The notes: generated by a model not told the origin, from the letters alone. Shown: positions 1 to 12,085, counted from the stretch's first letter. The stretch is 64,000 nt of DNA from Phascolomyces articulosus (GCA_025677815.1 JAIXMP010000001.1:2108001-2172000), one strand, 5' to 3'. Numbers and translations: made by a program.

Positions 1-1271
1 GATAGGGCAATGGGTTCGAAGTCATTTGATGAGCAGCTTCTGTCATGGCATAGGCTTCCAAGACAGGAGCCTTGAAATGTTGTTCAATGGCTTGGAAAGT
101 GGCAGGTGCTAAACTGGATGAACATGAACGAATAAATCGAATAGCTGGGACTTGAGTAGGTGGGTTACGGAGAAGAATTTGATGGATTGTCGGGACTAAA
201 TATTATTAATGATAAAAATTGTTTGTTATTTTCATGCATTTTGATAATAAGCCTTATAAAATAGGCTAAAAGGCTAATAGGCAATTATCTCACTCATTTT
301 CTCAATTAATCTCATTACAAATACATATAACAAATATATGTATAATCCCATAATATTAAATACCTGCAGTGTACCAATTACATCCAGTGTCAGCAAAATC
401 CTTCCAGAAGTGAGAAGCACTGAATTTTTGGGGAATGACGACCGAGCCACCGGACAAGAGAGTTGCAAGCAAACCACATACCAAACCGTGAACATGGAAA
501 AGTGGCATAACAAGGTAGGTACGATCCTTTGGAGTTAAATCGTATGTGTTGATAATATTACCCATGGATGTGGCGAGGTTAAGATGAGATAATGGGACAC
601 CTGAATATTATAAATCGTAATTTTCGAATGAATATCTCTCTTTCTCTATCATTCCTTTTCCTTTCGCTTCCAATTAACAATATTATCCTCAATTATTGTG
701 CGTCTTTACCTTTAGGTCTACCAGTAGTTCCGCTCGTGTGTAACAATAATGTAACATCGTCTGGCTGAGGTTCAAACGATGGCGCAACTCGACTGATGGA
801 TTTTGCTGATTTGTTCGAATCTAAAGCTACCACGTCGATCGATTGACCATCCCAATGAGCTTCGACAACGACGGTACCTTGTTTTCGGGCAGCTGCAATA
901 GCAGCATTCTTGGTTTTATCATTGATAGCTCCGCGAGGAACCACCATGACTTTAGCTTTGGAATCTTCAAGATAAAAGGTGAATTCATCCACAGTGTATG
1001 CTGGGTTCAATGGAGCTGAAATGAGGCGCATAAAGCCAGTAGCCAAGAAAGCAACAACGAATTCGAGCGAGTTAAAGTATGAGATAGCAATAGCATCTCC
1101 TGGTTTCAATCCTGGTACAAGTGCATTGATTTGGGAACTGAAATCACGAATTGTTTCCAAAAGTTGTGGGTAGGATAATGTACCAGGAATAGGTGCTGAG
1201 GATGGAATGATGATAGCAGGTTGATTTGGGGTAGTTTTTCCGTTAAAGATATTATACAACGTCTTATCCAT
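1..1271 (-). CDS. PCS60: Oxalyl-CoA synthetase / Pcs60-like acyl-CoA ligase, 3' end cut by window
   Basis: ANL-superfamily AMP-binding enzyme. Exons read on the minus strand: 1271-710, 600-364 and 195-1, with phases that join cleanly. Exon 1 carries the N-terminal AMP-binding domain and the phosphate-binding loop LLLHTSGTTGRPKG, which is split by intron 1 and continues as VPLSH. Exon 2 carries the MPLFHVHGL core. Exon 3 ends with LEAYAMTEAAHQM, the adenine-binding YxMTE motif. Family knowledge: Pcs60/AAE3 enzymes ligate CoA to oxalate, and the fungal protein is peroxisomal or cytosolic. About 330 residues are visible of roughly 510. The C-terminal lid domain and any PTS1 signal lie left of the window, so localisation cannot be judged. 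The start at MDKTLYNIF fits the family. A 4-coumarate-CoA-ligase-like enzyme is the alternative. Confidence 0.85.
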
Positions 1272-2330
1272 TTTTTTATGTGAAAAGAAGAAAGAAGAAT
1301 GAAGAAGGGGAAAAAGAAGGAACTTTATAAATAAGGATCTATTTTTATATAAAAGATATTAAATAAATAAAAGGCAGAAAGAGGAAAGGTTTTTAAAAAA
1401 GATCCAGATTTCTACCAGAGCATATAATAAATCGAGGGAATTGGTGGGAAGTTGTGACCGAAGTTGCGTCATGTCGTGATTATCATAATGCTTTTATTTT
1501 TGAAGGGTATAAAAAAACGATTTTTTCACAATACGCTATTTCAATTTGGGTTTCGGAACTTTTAGTCATTATTTTATATAAAATGCTTCAAACGAAAGAA
1601 CCTATCACCACCATCGTCATTACCCATCAAAACATCATAAAACTTATTTTATCAAACCTAAAAAATCTACATGCTTTATATTATTTATATAAAGTTATTT
1701 TTTAAGCAAAAGAAGAAACATTGGACCCCGTGCTTTTTATTTTTCGATCTTTTGCTGTTTAATCTTATGCAAGGGCCCTCTACAAAGTTCTGTTTTCCCG
1801 AAGAATGACGTTTATATTTATATATCCTGTATCGTTACAGGCTTCGTATCGTACATGACTCATTATGCTAGTGCATTATATTTTTATTATATCAATGTCG
1901 ACGATGATGCGTAATGATAATAATGATATCCATATTTTTATTATTTTATGCATATATTAACAATATCTCAATTTTATGGGCGGAATATAATGTAATAGTT
2001 TTTATTTTACAGGGCGATAATGTAGCGTTTAAATGATAATCCGTAATACCGGAGGCTCAAATAACAACACCGTGTGAACCTTGATTATTCCGGACCTTTT
2101 TACTCTTCTGGAAAGATTTATATATTCTACAAATTTAGGGTGTGATTTTATTTATTATTATTATTAACTACTATGTCGTTGAAAACATAACTCGTTCCTG
2201 AATTGATTGATGTTTTCTATCCAATGATGGAACACTAAGAAATAATCGGGATTGTTGTATTTGTTGTAATGTTGTAGGTAAAGAAGAATATCGCCTTCGC
2301 TCTTCTTCACCTTTTAACTAGCATGAAGAT
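1272..2330. other. Intergenic, no gene seen
   Basis: AT-rich spacer between the 5' end of the acyl-CoA ligase gene and the 3' end of the kelch gene, both on the minus strand. It should hold the ligase promoter. An open frame at 1454-1705 (+) has low-complexity hydrophobic content, no recognisable motif and no splice-supported extension. Confidence 0.6.
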
Positions 2331-5300
2331 TCAGTTCAAATGACTCTTTCCTTGTATATGATCTCTGTTACTACTACTGCTGCTACTATTCGTACTATCA
2401 TATGCATCTATGGTTATCACATCTTGATTATCTTCATAATGTGAAACCGTAATGCTATGAAGATCTTGCTCTTCTTCATCATCAACATCATTAGTATTGT
2501 TTACAACAGTAGGTGTAGGAGGAAAAGTTTGATAATCAACATCAGCAGAACGTAATACAAATTCTTGTTGATCGAATAGCGAGTCACCCTCCTCTTCATT
2601 ATCACTTTGACTTGATTCTGGTTTCAGACTTGCACTATTCATTGAAAATGTAGTAGAAGTGGATGCAGCATTATTATTACTCGTGACAAGCGCAGCACGT
2701 GGAGTAGTTGCAGCTCTACGTATTTGTTGTTTCGTAATTGCATTTGTAAATGGCTCATCTGGTTTATTCAAATAATAAGGCCGATGAAAATGATGTGGTG
2801 CTGTAGCTGCGCGTCGCACCATCCATTCCGAGGATGTAGGTGGAAAACTTTGCCGGGTAATCGGTGTCCATGGTGATGGTAAATGGGCTTGTTGGAACTT
2901 TTGCTGATGTTGTCGTTGTTCTATTGTCCCTGGATAAGCGATAATTTCTGGATTCGTTGAAATATAAAGTCGAGTAGGCACACACCCAATGTGTTGCTGT
3001 TGCTGAGATTGATATGTTGTTGGTGATAATGGAGAAGAGGAGGACGTTGAAGGTGACGTTGCAGTAGGACCTAGGTCTTTTGTAAAACCATCGAAATCGT
3101 ACTGGTGTTGTGTCATTATAAATGGATCATCTCTAGGATCACTTCCAGGTGGAGTAATCCAACAGGGATGAGAAGGTTGATGATGATGCTGTTGGTGACA
3201 TCGTGGGGATTGGTGGTAGTGGCGATGCTGCTGTTGTGTCATTTCACTCTGTTTTTGTTTCTGTTTTTGTTGATGATAATTAAACATATATAGTGCAACA
3301 ATAATCAATACAAAGACAACAAGAACACCAGTTACTGCTCCAGCTACAATGGCCACCGAAGGGGTGCTTGACATGACTTCTACGGTTTTGTCTTGATCAT
3401 CAGTGCCGTTATTTGAATTACTTCCATCACTGTATCCATTTGACGGTGTATAAGCGGATGCCCAGTTCCATGTAATTGTATCTAATACTTCAATATCAGA
3501 CATGACCGTAAGTGCAGTAGATACGCCTTATGTTTGTTGTTTGTTCCAATAAAAACAACAATAAAAACACATTTTAGCTTAAATTAGTATTATTTATAAA
3601 ATATCAATCGTGCTTTTTTCTAAAAAGAAAAAGAAATTCTGGTACTTTACCAGTAAATCCAAACGCAACCACCATATTTGTTCCAACAAGTGTGGCTAAT
3701 TTTATATAACAAAATAAATGAATATATAAAACACCATATAAAGAGATGGTTCTTCTTTGAAGTAGAGAAGTAGAATCGATATACTGTTTATGATTTTCTC
3801 TTTCTCCCCCGCAAACATAAGATAGATAATTCCTTTTGATCTCCTCCTTTGGTTCTTACCTGTATGCTATAAATAATAAGTCAATCCTGCCAAGTTTGAA
3901 ACTCTTTTTATCCCTCTTCCCTCCCTTTTCCCTCATCTCTTTTTCGCACTATCAAAGAAAATCTACAAATCACTATTGGATAAAAAAAAAGCGAAAAAAT
4001 TACTTACGTCGGCACGACCTTGTACTGCTGCATTTGTATTCTTGATAGTCCAGCTCCAAGTACGAGTGTCTAATACAGCTACGTCATTATACACATGGTA
4101 TCCGTCGTAACCGCCGTATCTATAATATATTTATATATAACATGTATATGTTTTTATATGGATATATATTAGCCACACCTTTTTTTGCCAAGAAATAAAA
4201 ATATATATTATTATATACTTGCATTAATATCGAAACACCATCCGGCATTAATAATTGACTATGACTACTACGATTCGCAGGTTTATTATCTTTATCTAAA
4301 TCAGCAAATTTATGTGTCCATATTGAAGTTGGAATATCATAAAGCCAAATATCTGCAAGGGATACTGCATCACCGGAAAGACTATCAAATCCACCAAGAA
4401 TAACAATAGTTCTATCGTTGATTAAAGTTTGCGTATGCCCGTATCGTAACGGTGGTAATATCGATGTTATAGGTGCCATCGTTGAATTAGTTGGAAAGAA
4501 TGAGTCTATTTGATACATAGTGGCTGGTAACCTTGGTTTTGTGGTATTTATAGTAGTAGAGGAAGGGATAGAACCAATCCCATTATTATTATTGCCTTGT
4601 GAAGGTGTTGCAGAGGATGCTGTTCCTCCAGTAACTATGGCTCGTTTTCCACCCCATATCTTTTATTATAATTGAATGTTAGTTTATGATATTTATTTTC
4701 ATATTAGGGACATATGAATAATGTGCTTTTTTTTCTTTACATGAGCAATTCCATTACTAGCGATTGAACTTGCTGTTCCTTGACGATTTAAATAATTTTG
4801 ACTCGGTAAACTAAATGAATTCCAACGACCAATATCACAGTCATAACTATACGCAATGAGTTCGTCATCCGAATTAATCTTTTTGGTTGTCGGCACCACG
4901 CCACCAACAACAATCATATTGCCTCCATTCGGCCCGCCAACAAAGGCGGTATGAGAATAAACAACTGGTCCTCCAACCGAGTTTTGGGGACCAGATGCTG
5001 GTTTCCATGGCGGATCAGTCAATGGGAATGGAATATTGATTGGTAAAATAGCCATGTCTGAAATCCATAATGGTGTACTTGTAGAGGAAGTAACTGAAGT
5101 GTCACCACCATAAAAATAGATACTATTATGACATTGAAACAATAAGGGTTGTCAATATTTCATGCAGAGAACAATATTACCCCACAAACTCAACTGATAG
5201 GACGCACAGGACAACACTACAGCACAGACCTCCGACTTATGTTTCTCCCCCTTTTAATTTCTATTACATATACCTATCATTCACCAGGACAGCAGAGTGT

Positions 5301-5380
5301 CCAAATCGACCAACAGCTGTATACCCTGCACAATTTGATAAAAATAAAAATAATAACGATATAGATAAAGATATAATCAT
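2331..5380 (-). CDS. Kelch-repeat single-pass membrane protein (761 aa, 7 exons)
   Basis: Exons: 5380-5274, 5122-4741, 4659-4223, 4119-4008, 3866-3860, 3695-3651, 3526-2331. They sum to 2286 nt, exactly 762 codons. Residues 1-18 form a signal peptide (MIISLSISLLFLFLSNCAG). A kelch beta-propeller follows, with repeats visible as GRFGHSAVLV/YFYGGD, RYGHTQTLI/VILGGFD, SHSQLL/ILIYGGYDG and HTATLVG/MVVAFGF. A transmembrane helix lies at about 421-444. The cytosolic tail of about 315 residues is rich in His, Gln and Ser and has acidic patches. The topology suggests an extracellular or lumenal propeller with a signalling or scaffold tail. Function is unknown; similar kelch-TM proteins are common in Mucoromycota. 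Intron 3 appears to use a GC donor and exon 5 is only 7 nt. Without the microexon the repeat loses its His-Thr-Ala start and the frame breaks. Confidence 0.8.
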
Positions 5381-5863
5381 AATATTATGACACATAAAGA
5401 AAGAAAAAAGGAAAGAAGAAAGGGGAGAGAGAAAAAGAAAGAAAATAATAGATTTTTAATAGTTGATATAAGAAGGAGGGGGAAAAAGAAAACAAACAAC
5501 AGGATGTCATTTTGCAATATATAATATTCGCATGAATTGTAAGGGGAATCTTTTCATTTTCCTAAGAGTGTAAATGACTGGCTCTAATTCCGCAGAGAAG
5601 TATAAATTGTCTCATTTCAGGTGTAATCAAAATTACAATAAAATAACTAATCATATCTTTAAATATATTTTAAGTGTATAAATCCTACGTATTATCTCAA
5701 TTATAGTTTATTGGCACAACACTTGTATAATAGTGACGCTTTTCTATATTAATGTCGTAGTATACAACAAAACAAGTTACTGTAAAAATGGAATGCATGA
5801 GCATTTATTTTGTTGTTGAAGAGAATGACGCAAAATTAGTTTATACCTGATCTTTACTGTGTA
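5381..5863. other. Intergenic, promoter side of kelch gene
   Basis: AT-rich spacer with purine-rich tracts (about 5395-5490) just upstream of the kelch start codon. No coding signal, tRNA or conserved motif was recognised. Confidence 0.5.
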
Positions 5864-5994
5864 CTTTTTAAAAACTGTTGATATAATCTTTGCCAAGTAC
5901 TCTGAACAATTTCCTTCTCCAATATACTTTTTGCCAGCTTAACGAGCTTTTTAGAAATTAAATGAACATCGATTTAGCTATAAAAATAAATGCT
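5864..5994 (-). repeat. Inverted 130-bp repeat, left copy, with coding-like frame
   Basis: Read on the minus strand, this matches the plus-strand segment 7546-7674 along its whole length, with blocks of near identity (for example the 19 nt beginning AAAAAGTATATTGG). Both copies keep the same open frame. Here it reads KSILEKEIVQSTWQRLYQQF and then a stop near 5864. The conserved frame suggests that the repeat derives from the C-terminal exon of a protein rather than from non-coding terminal repeats, although its outward-facing arrangement around a transposase relic would also fit long terminal inverted repeats. The protein family was not recognised. Confidence 0.7.
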
Positions 5995-6028
5995 GAAATA
6001 AAATATACAAACATTCAATATATTTTAT

Positions 6029-6391
6029 TCAAAAAATGACTTTGGGTGAGCGACGAATCCATCCTCGACAAACTTCGGTAATTACGACCTTGGAGGCTTC
6101 TTGAATACTCGCCGTCAAGTTTTCATTACTCTTCAAAGGTACTTTTCGAACACATGCTTTAATTTTTGCCCAATACTCTTCTATAGGGTTCATGAATGGG
6201 GAATAGGGAGGTAAAATCAAGGGTATATGGCTATGACTTATGGTGTCAATGACTAACTTGATTTTGTGAATGGATGCATTGTCTATCACGATATATACAT
6301 TATGTATTTTAAGCTTTTCTAACGTTGCTGTCATCTCCTTCACAAACAATAGAAAGTGAATCGTATTAGTACCACAGGGAAGGTCATTGTA
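6029..6391 (-). mobile_element. Truncated Tc1/IS630-type DDE transposase
   Basis: The open frame runs from a stop at 6392-6394 down to the TGA at 6029-6031. It reads LPCGTNTIHFLLFVKEMTAT, then VYIVIDNASIHK (second catalytic Asp) and LILPPYSPFMNPIEEYWAKI (catalytic Glu in the NPIExxW motif). This is the C-terminal part of the DDE_3 superfamily. The N-terminal helix-turn-helix and the first catalytic Asp are absent, and no plausible upstream exon was seen, so the element is probably dead. It sits between two inverted repeat copies (5864-5994 and 7546-7674), but no clear target-site duplication was identified by eye. Confidence 0.8.
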
Positions 6392-7545
6392 CTAGTATTA
6401 AGTAGGTCAATGATGTAGTAATCAAACATGTACATCCTTCCCATTTATTTAACTGTTATCATAATCAATAATATTAGCAGAAATAAAAATCAAACTTCCT
6501 AATAAATAATAAGGAACTATTCTCCAACAATATTAACTTATGGAATTATTGTGAATGTATATATTTATATATATTACTACTAGACAGTAATAAACAATGA
6601 TATAAAAAAGTTTCTGAAAGGATCTATCTGAATGTACTACCCATCTTCCTCTTTTTTTTTACAAATGAGAGTTTAAATATTTGATGCAAACGTACATAAC
6701 TTTATTTATAGCTAGTTACAGAAACAAATACGTTTCTTGGTAATGAAAATTTCCGTGAACGCGAGATTTTTGTATCTCATGTAGAAATCATAAATTCATA
6801 CTATAACAAACTCTCGTCAAAATTTGACCATCATATCACAACCTCCCAGTTATATATACTACATTGATAAACACTACAGTACTCCAACGCATTCAATAAA
6901 AAATATCCAGCATCTTATCCACTCGATTTTAGAACATAAGGATAACAACAAAGACCCCTCAAACAACTTGTTGAATAATTTTTTGATGAAGAAAAGAGCC
7001 ATGTAGCTTGATAGTAGCATACTGGTGGCCTCTTTCTGTATTAAAAAAAGAATATACTGTGAGTTACTTTTTAATGAATGTAAGACATATAACCAGATAA
7101 CAACGATTCCACGAACATTTCTACACCAAAATATTACCATTTTCCCTCCTCCCACTATGTCGTTGTTCTCCTTGCCGTTGACTAGCTTGGGCTGTAAACT
7201 TACACTTCTACGCAGCATATTTTATAATATTAGAAAAACGTTCATTAAAAATGCATCGTTATATAGTAGTAAAGCTGTTTGGAGTTGAACACTTCAAAAA
7301 ATACAATTGCCCATTATCGACATATGAATAGATTCATAAGAAAAATAACGCGATGCACGCTGAGGGGCTAGTAAAGACAACCTTATACTAGTTATTCCAC
7401 GTATATCACTCGGGCTGGGTTGTTACCCTGATAAACCCTCATATTAAATACACTGATAGAAGAAATGCACCAAATGTTTTCTGGTAACCCAACGTCCTTT
7501 CCAGCAAAACTCTGTTGAACTGAGAATAAAAGGACCAACATATTT
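6392..7545. other. Degenerate AT-rich interior between inverted repeats
   Basis: This region contains open frames on both strands at about 6874-7290 with no recognisable domain. It may be decayed interior of a mobile element whose only readable part is the transposase end to the left. No tRNA or structural RNA was seen. Confidence 0.4.
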
Positions 7546-7674
7546 AGCATTTATATTTATACCTGAATCGATGTTCATTTAATTTCTAAAACCTCAGAGT
7601 TGACAAAAAGTATATTGGAGAAGGAAATTGTTCAGAGTGCTGGGCAAAAATTACATCAACGGTTTTCTAAAAAG
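7546..7674 (+). repeat. Inverted 130-bp repeat, right copy, with coding-like frame
   Basis: Plus-strand counterpart of the minus-strand repeat at 5864-5994. The shared frame reads IDVHLISK, then LTKSILEKEIVQSAGQKLHQ, and continues open to a stop at about 7747. Substitutions between the copies often preserve the reading frame, which argues for a protein-coding origin. No intact parent gene is present in this window. Confidence 0.65.
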
Positions 7675-8714
7675 CATATCCAGTCCCCTCAAAAAGTATA
7701 TTTTCAAGGGCAAAATACTGTATGTAAGAGTTTCCTGAAAATGGTATAAAATACTGTTTTACTGGATGAAACTACGACAACTTCCTTATTATCACTGCGT
7801 TTTACTCTATGCCAATGCAGAATAATTTTACATGGCGCAAAGTATTACAGAATTCTGTAATCACCAAATCGGTGAAAGGTTACATAACTATAGAAAAGCT
7901 CAGGGACCCCAATCATAAATTGTAGTAATCGGATGAATAATATGATATATCTCTTGATAAATGCAATACATCTTCTCTTTTTCATTACTATAACCAGCAT
8001 GCTCTGAAACTATAGTAATAACTTAGTAGGTATAGTTATTTGTTATTATTTTACTTGTTATTGAGACACTGTATGATGTGGTAAACTTTCTTTTTGTGTT
8101 TTTTAATCTTCTCACCCCATCTCATCAATACTAAAAATGATTAATTGATCAAGGGTAAATAATTGTTTTGAATCTTCATCATGCTTATAGCTGTAGTAGA
8201 TCATTTCTATTAACAAAGCAGTAATCTACTATTATAACCATAAACACTCACTGCTAGATGCTCATACTCTCTCTTTTGTATGTAGATGGTGACATGGTAA
8301 AAAGATTAAGAGGAACGTTCTTTATCATCCATAATCTTCGATATTGAACTTTAATTAAAAAATAGCAAATCAGAGAATTTACGATATATGGAAAAAGCAT
8401 ATGGATGGATATCAATTATCATCTACGGATCAGTTGGAAACCAATATCGGGTAAATCAACGAGGATACACAACATACTCAAAGTTGTTGTACGCTAAATA
8501 TAAAAAACCACGGGTGAATATCACGCTCTTTTGCATTTTAGCTATTGTGACGTAATTGATTGGTCGATTGAACTTGTCTCTCCTCTCTCTGCCAAACGTG
8601 GGGTAAGAAACTCCTCTCGTATAATAAAATTACTGGTTGCTTTTTCTATAAAAAAATTGTTTCGGGAAGCACGTCCATTTTTTTTTTCTTCTTTGCTTCA
8701 TATTATTTTTCAAA
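7675..8714. other. Intergenic, upstream of RPE1
   Basis: No gene was recognised. The last 200 bases are pyrimidine-rich and lead to the epimerase start, so the promoter and 5' UTR of that gene are expected here. Confidence 0.5.
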
Positions 8715-9704
8715 ATGCCTAAAGCAATTATTGCACCTTCTGTTCTCGCATGTGACTTTGCCAATTTACAAGCGGAAGCTACCCGCATGGTAAAGAATGG
8801 TGCCGACTGGCTTCATTTGGGTAAATATATAGTATATACGCGTTTCTTTTCTTTTTTTTTGATCTTTTATGGCAACATTAATGGAAAGCATAAATGGCTA
8901 AGTAAACAATGGACTGACCCTGAGTTCTTGATTGACTTTTTCTATTATAGATGTCATGGACGGGTAATATTGATCAAATAGAAGGAGAATATTGTTATTT
9001 CGATAAACTAAGTATGTTATTTTATATTGTGTTTAGACATTTTGTGCCAAATATTACTATGGGTGCTCCTATCATCAAGTGTCTTCGTCCCTGCACCGAA
9101 GCTTTCTTTGGTAAGTTTTTTTTGTCCATGTCGAGGGATAATGGGAGGCAAAAAGAGAAGGTGATCCATATCTAAATGGTTTATACTAATTGATAAAAAA
9201 TGTGTGTTATCTTTCGAAAAAGATTGCCACATGATGGTTGCTGATCCCGCTCGTTGGGTTGAGGATATTGCTCAAGCAGGTGGTAACATGTATACATTTC
9301 ACATTGAAGCTACTAAGGATCCTGTTTCTGTGATTCATTTAATTCATAAGCATGGTATGAAGGCTGGTGTTGCTCTCAAGCCAGGAACACCTGTTGAGGC
9401 TGCCTTGGGTGATGTCGCAGAATTGGCTGATATGATTTTGATTATGACTGTTGAACCTGGTTTTGGTGGACAAAAATACAAGGAAGAGTGTGTTGCTAAG
9501 GCTCTTACTTTGCGTCAAAGATATCCTCATTTGGATATTGAAGTGGATGGCGGATTAGCTTTGGATACCATTGATTCTTCAGCACAAGCTGGTGCTAATG
9601 TTATTGTTGCTGGTACTTCTTTATTCGGGGCCCCCAACCCTCATGAAGTCATCACTACATTTAGAAACAAAGTCAATGAAGCACAAAAACAGTGGATCCA
9701 ATAA
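8715..9704 (+). CDS. RPE1: Ribulose-phosphate 3-epimerase (224 aa, 4 exons)
   Basis: Interconverts D-ribulose 5-phosphate and D-xylulose 5-phosphate in the cytosolic pentose phosphate pathway. Exons: 8715-8820, 8951-8963, 9037-9110, 9223-9704. The total of 675 nt gives 224 residues, the usual family length for a TIM barrel. Visible motifs are [10 protein letters not shown] at the N-terminus, HLDVMDGHFVPN with metal ligands His34 and Asp36, [14 protein letters not shown] and EVDGGL with the second catalytic Asp. Exon 2 is only 13 nt, and the Asp36 codon is split across exons 1 and 2. Reading through intron 1 or 2 destroys the active site, so the microexon must be included. Convergent with the Cdc26-like gene 220 nt downstream. 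Confidence 0.96.
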
Positions 9705-9924
9705 AGATATCACTATAAGCTTAGAAATGTATCATATTTAAAACATATTTATATAACTGGGTGTTTAATGATTTTTTTGTGTATGTAAAGAATATATATG
9801 TATAATGTTGTGATGTTATGCATAAAATATATGCATGAGAGAGAGAGATTGTATGTGTGTGTATAATATATGTTGAAAAATACATATACGTCATGAACAT
9901 TATCATGATAATCATAGCCGGTAA

Positions 9925-10299
9925 TTATACTTGACGACCCATTTTGTATATTGATTGTTGTTGTTGTTGTTGTTGATTGTCGATACCAAGGCGCTTTCGT
10001 GCATCCGCCGCGCGTCGTTGACTCGTGGAATTGTTTGCAATGCGCCTTCGTTTACTTAAGAAATTACTAGTACCGGATGAGGTTTCTTCATTCGCTGTAT
10101 CATTGTTTTTATCGTCATTGTTTATATTTTTATTCATGGTTTGATTAAACAGATAATCAGCTTCGTGATTGTCTTGTTGAGCTTTCTTTGCAACTTCTAC
10201 ACGCCATGCTTCTTCTTGTTGATACATTCGTCTTAATTCGTCGAAATCTACAACGTCATTAATACCCAGTGTAATCGCAGTTGGTTCTCGTCGAATCAT
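9925..10299 (-). CDS. CDC26: Cdc26-like anaphase-promoting complex subunit (124 aa)
   Basis: Single-exon gene. The N-terminus MIRREPTAITLGINDVVDFD matches the CDC26 signature (MxRRxPTxxxLxxxDIxxFE), the segment that threads into the TPR groove of Apc6/Cdc16 in the anaphase-promoting complex. The rest is low-complexity: an Asn/Asp-rich stretch, a basic KRRRIANN patch that could be nuclear targeting, and a run of seven Gln encoded by CAA repeats. It ends IYKMGRQV. At 124 residues it is longer than human CDC26 (85) but within fungal variation outside the motif. The assignment rests on the N-terminal motif only. The gene converges with RPE1. Confidence 0.7.
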   Translation of the reverse strand: MIRREPTAITLGINDVVDFDELRRMYQQEEAWRVEVAKKAQQDNHEADYLFNQTMNKNINNDDKNNDTANEETSSGTSNFLSKRRRIANNSTSQRRAADARKRLGIDNQQQQQQQSIYKMGRQV

Positions 10300-10570
10300 T
10301 ATATATTATTTTAAACAAAGGGGACGGAAAAGTAAAAATGTAAGAGAACGAAAAATATCCTTTTCGGCATAATAAACATTACTCGCGCCAACACACAGTT
10401 GGTTACAAATAATAACCATAGTAACAACAATGGAAACTTTAATATTTTAATATTTAGTTTTGGATTATTTTCAATAACCTGGTATTTATTTTACTCTGCT
10501 AACATGTTAATGTTAGAACAATGAGAGAGTCGTCATCGTATTAAATATAAACGACAAAATTCTGATCATG

Positions 10571-11179
10571 TTATTTGATTTTATCTTTTTTGCTTAGTTG
10601 CTGTGGTTTTTGTTCAGTATCACTATCATCCTCATCAGCAATATTGAATAAGGGTGTACGAGATTTGCTTCTATTACTTGTCACATCTAGAGGTGGGCTT
10701 GTAGTAGTTGAAGTAGTAGGAGGAGAAGAGGGAGCTCCTTGCATTGCACCGAATTCTTCTTCATCATCCTCGATACCATAGTCTTCTTCCAATCTTCTTC
10801 GATTTATATACCGATCCTCTTCTTCTTCTTCCTCTTCATCATGGTCGTATCCCGCACTTAATAGACCCATTCGTGATTCTGGATCACCTTCCTCTTCATC
10901 TGCAATATCATATCCTCTTCGTCGTGTTGTTGCTGTAGGTCGTAGTTGGAAGCTACGCTGGTTGGGTAATAGTCGATTGGCTCGTCGAAGACAAAAGCAC
11001 ATGCCAATGCCTAACATGATTACCACGATATACTATATAATAGAAAAGGGGGTTGCTCTTGTTAATGAAAGACGCCTGTTACGAAATAGAAACGTGTTTG
11101 TACTATATGGAAGATACACTACAATCACAATGGTCGATGGGATATCATAATCTTTGGGTGGACCTCGTTCACTAAGCAT
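10571..11179 (-). CDS. Small single-pass membrane protein with acidic tail (172 aa)
   Basis: Two exons, 11179-11123 and 11032-10571, joined in phase 0 (519 nt). The protein begins MLSERGPPKDYDIPSTIVI. The splice creates one continuous hydrophobic helix at about residues 16-34 (STIVIYIVVIMLGIGMCFCL), followed by a Cys/Arg-rich stop-transfer. The cytosolic tail is strongly acidic (EEEEEEDR, EDDEEEFG, DEDDSDTE) with a Ser/Thr patch, ending in lysines. There is no cleavable signal peptide, so a type I or III anchor is expected. The family was not recognised and the function is unknown. The exon 1 splice is supported by phase and by the completed membrane helix. Confidence 0.6.
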
Positions 11180-12085
11180 TGTATATATTTAATTTATTTT
11201 TAAAAACTAGATTAAAAACAAAATGTTATATAATGAATGAAATGGAACAATGGAACCAAAGTAAATAATAATGATAAAACGAATGGTTTACCTGCGACAA
11301 ATTATATATGCAGGTGGTACTTGAGAAAAGAAAAGAAAGAGCTAGCGAGCGGTGTCGATCCAAAGTTTTGAGTTTCAGCAGTAGGGATCTATCCATATTT
11401 GGTCATAATTACCTACTAAACTTGATAAATGGTACATCTCATATATACGTGGTATATCTTCAAGTGTAAATATTCCATTATATATATATCGAAAAACACC
11501 ATGTTTACACTCTAAGTGTTTACTTTAATATTTCTTACGGAATAATATGTTAAAAGATACGTCATATTTGTATAACCACTGCTTTCTGTCAAATACCTGA
11601 AAATACCGTTAATAGATCTTAAGTTTTCAACATATAATCAAGTGTTTGTCATTATTTGTTACTATTTCATATAACATATCTATAAGTAGCCTACGTAGAG
11701 GTGAAAAACTGTTATCTTACTACAGTGTTGTACCTACTGTTTTATATGCAGTTATTAATTGTTGGTTACAATATACGAATAAGTATGATAGTCTAAATAA
11801 GATATACCTTACTATATGTTAACATCCGTTTCTTTTATATATATTTCCGATAGCGAGTATAGGGCAGTAATGATGAGTTATTAATAAATTATTCTTGCTG
11901 TGCCATATTACTACGTAGCTGAACATATTGATTCCTGAGTTAATTACAGCATAATATACTGTGTACAGACAGCCTATTAATCTTATAAATAATAGCAATT
12001 ATTATATATAGATTGTACTGATCTCAACGGGTGTCTGTAGTTAGGTTAGAAAAGTCATCTCCCAGGTAATCTATACTTTTTAAAC
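11180..12085. other. Intergenic, no gene seen
   Basis: AT-rich spacer between the divergent small membrane protein and the transporter relic. No coding frame or RNA gene was recognised. Confidence 0.5.

Noticed and set aside
2764..2985. Second minus-strand frame inside the kelch tail exon
   Set aside because: Shadow of the low-complexity Gln/His/Ser coding sequence in another frame.
6874..7290. Overlapping frames on both strands between the inverted repeats
   Set aside because: No recognisable domain on either strand; treated as decayed element interior.
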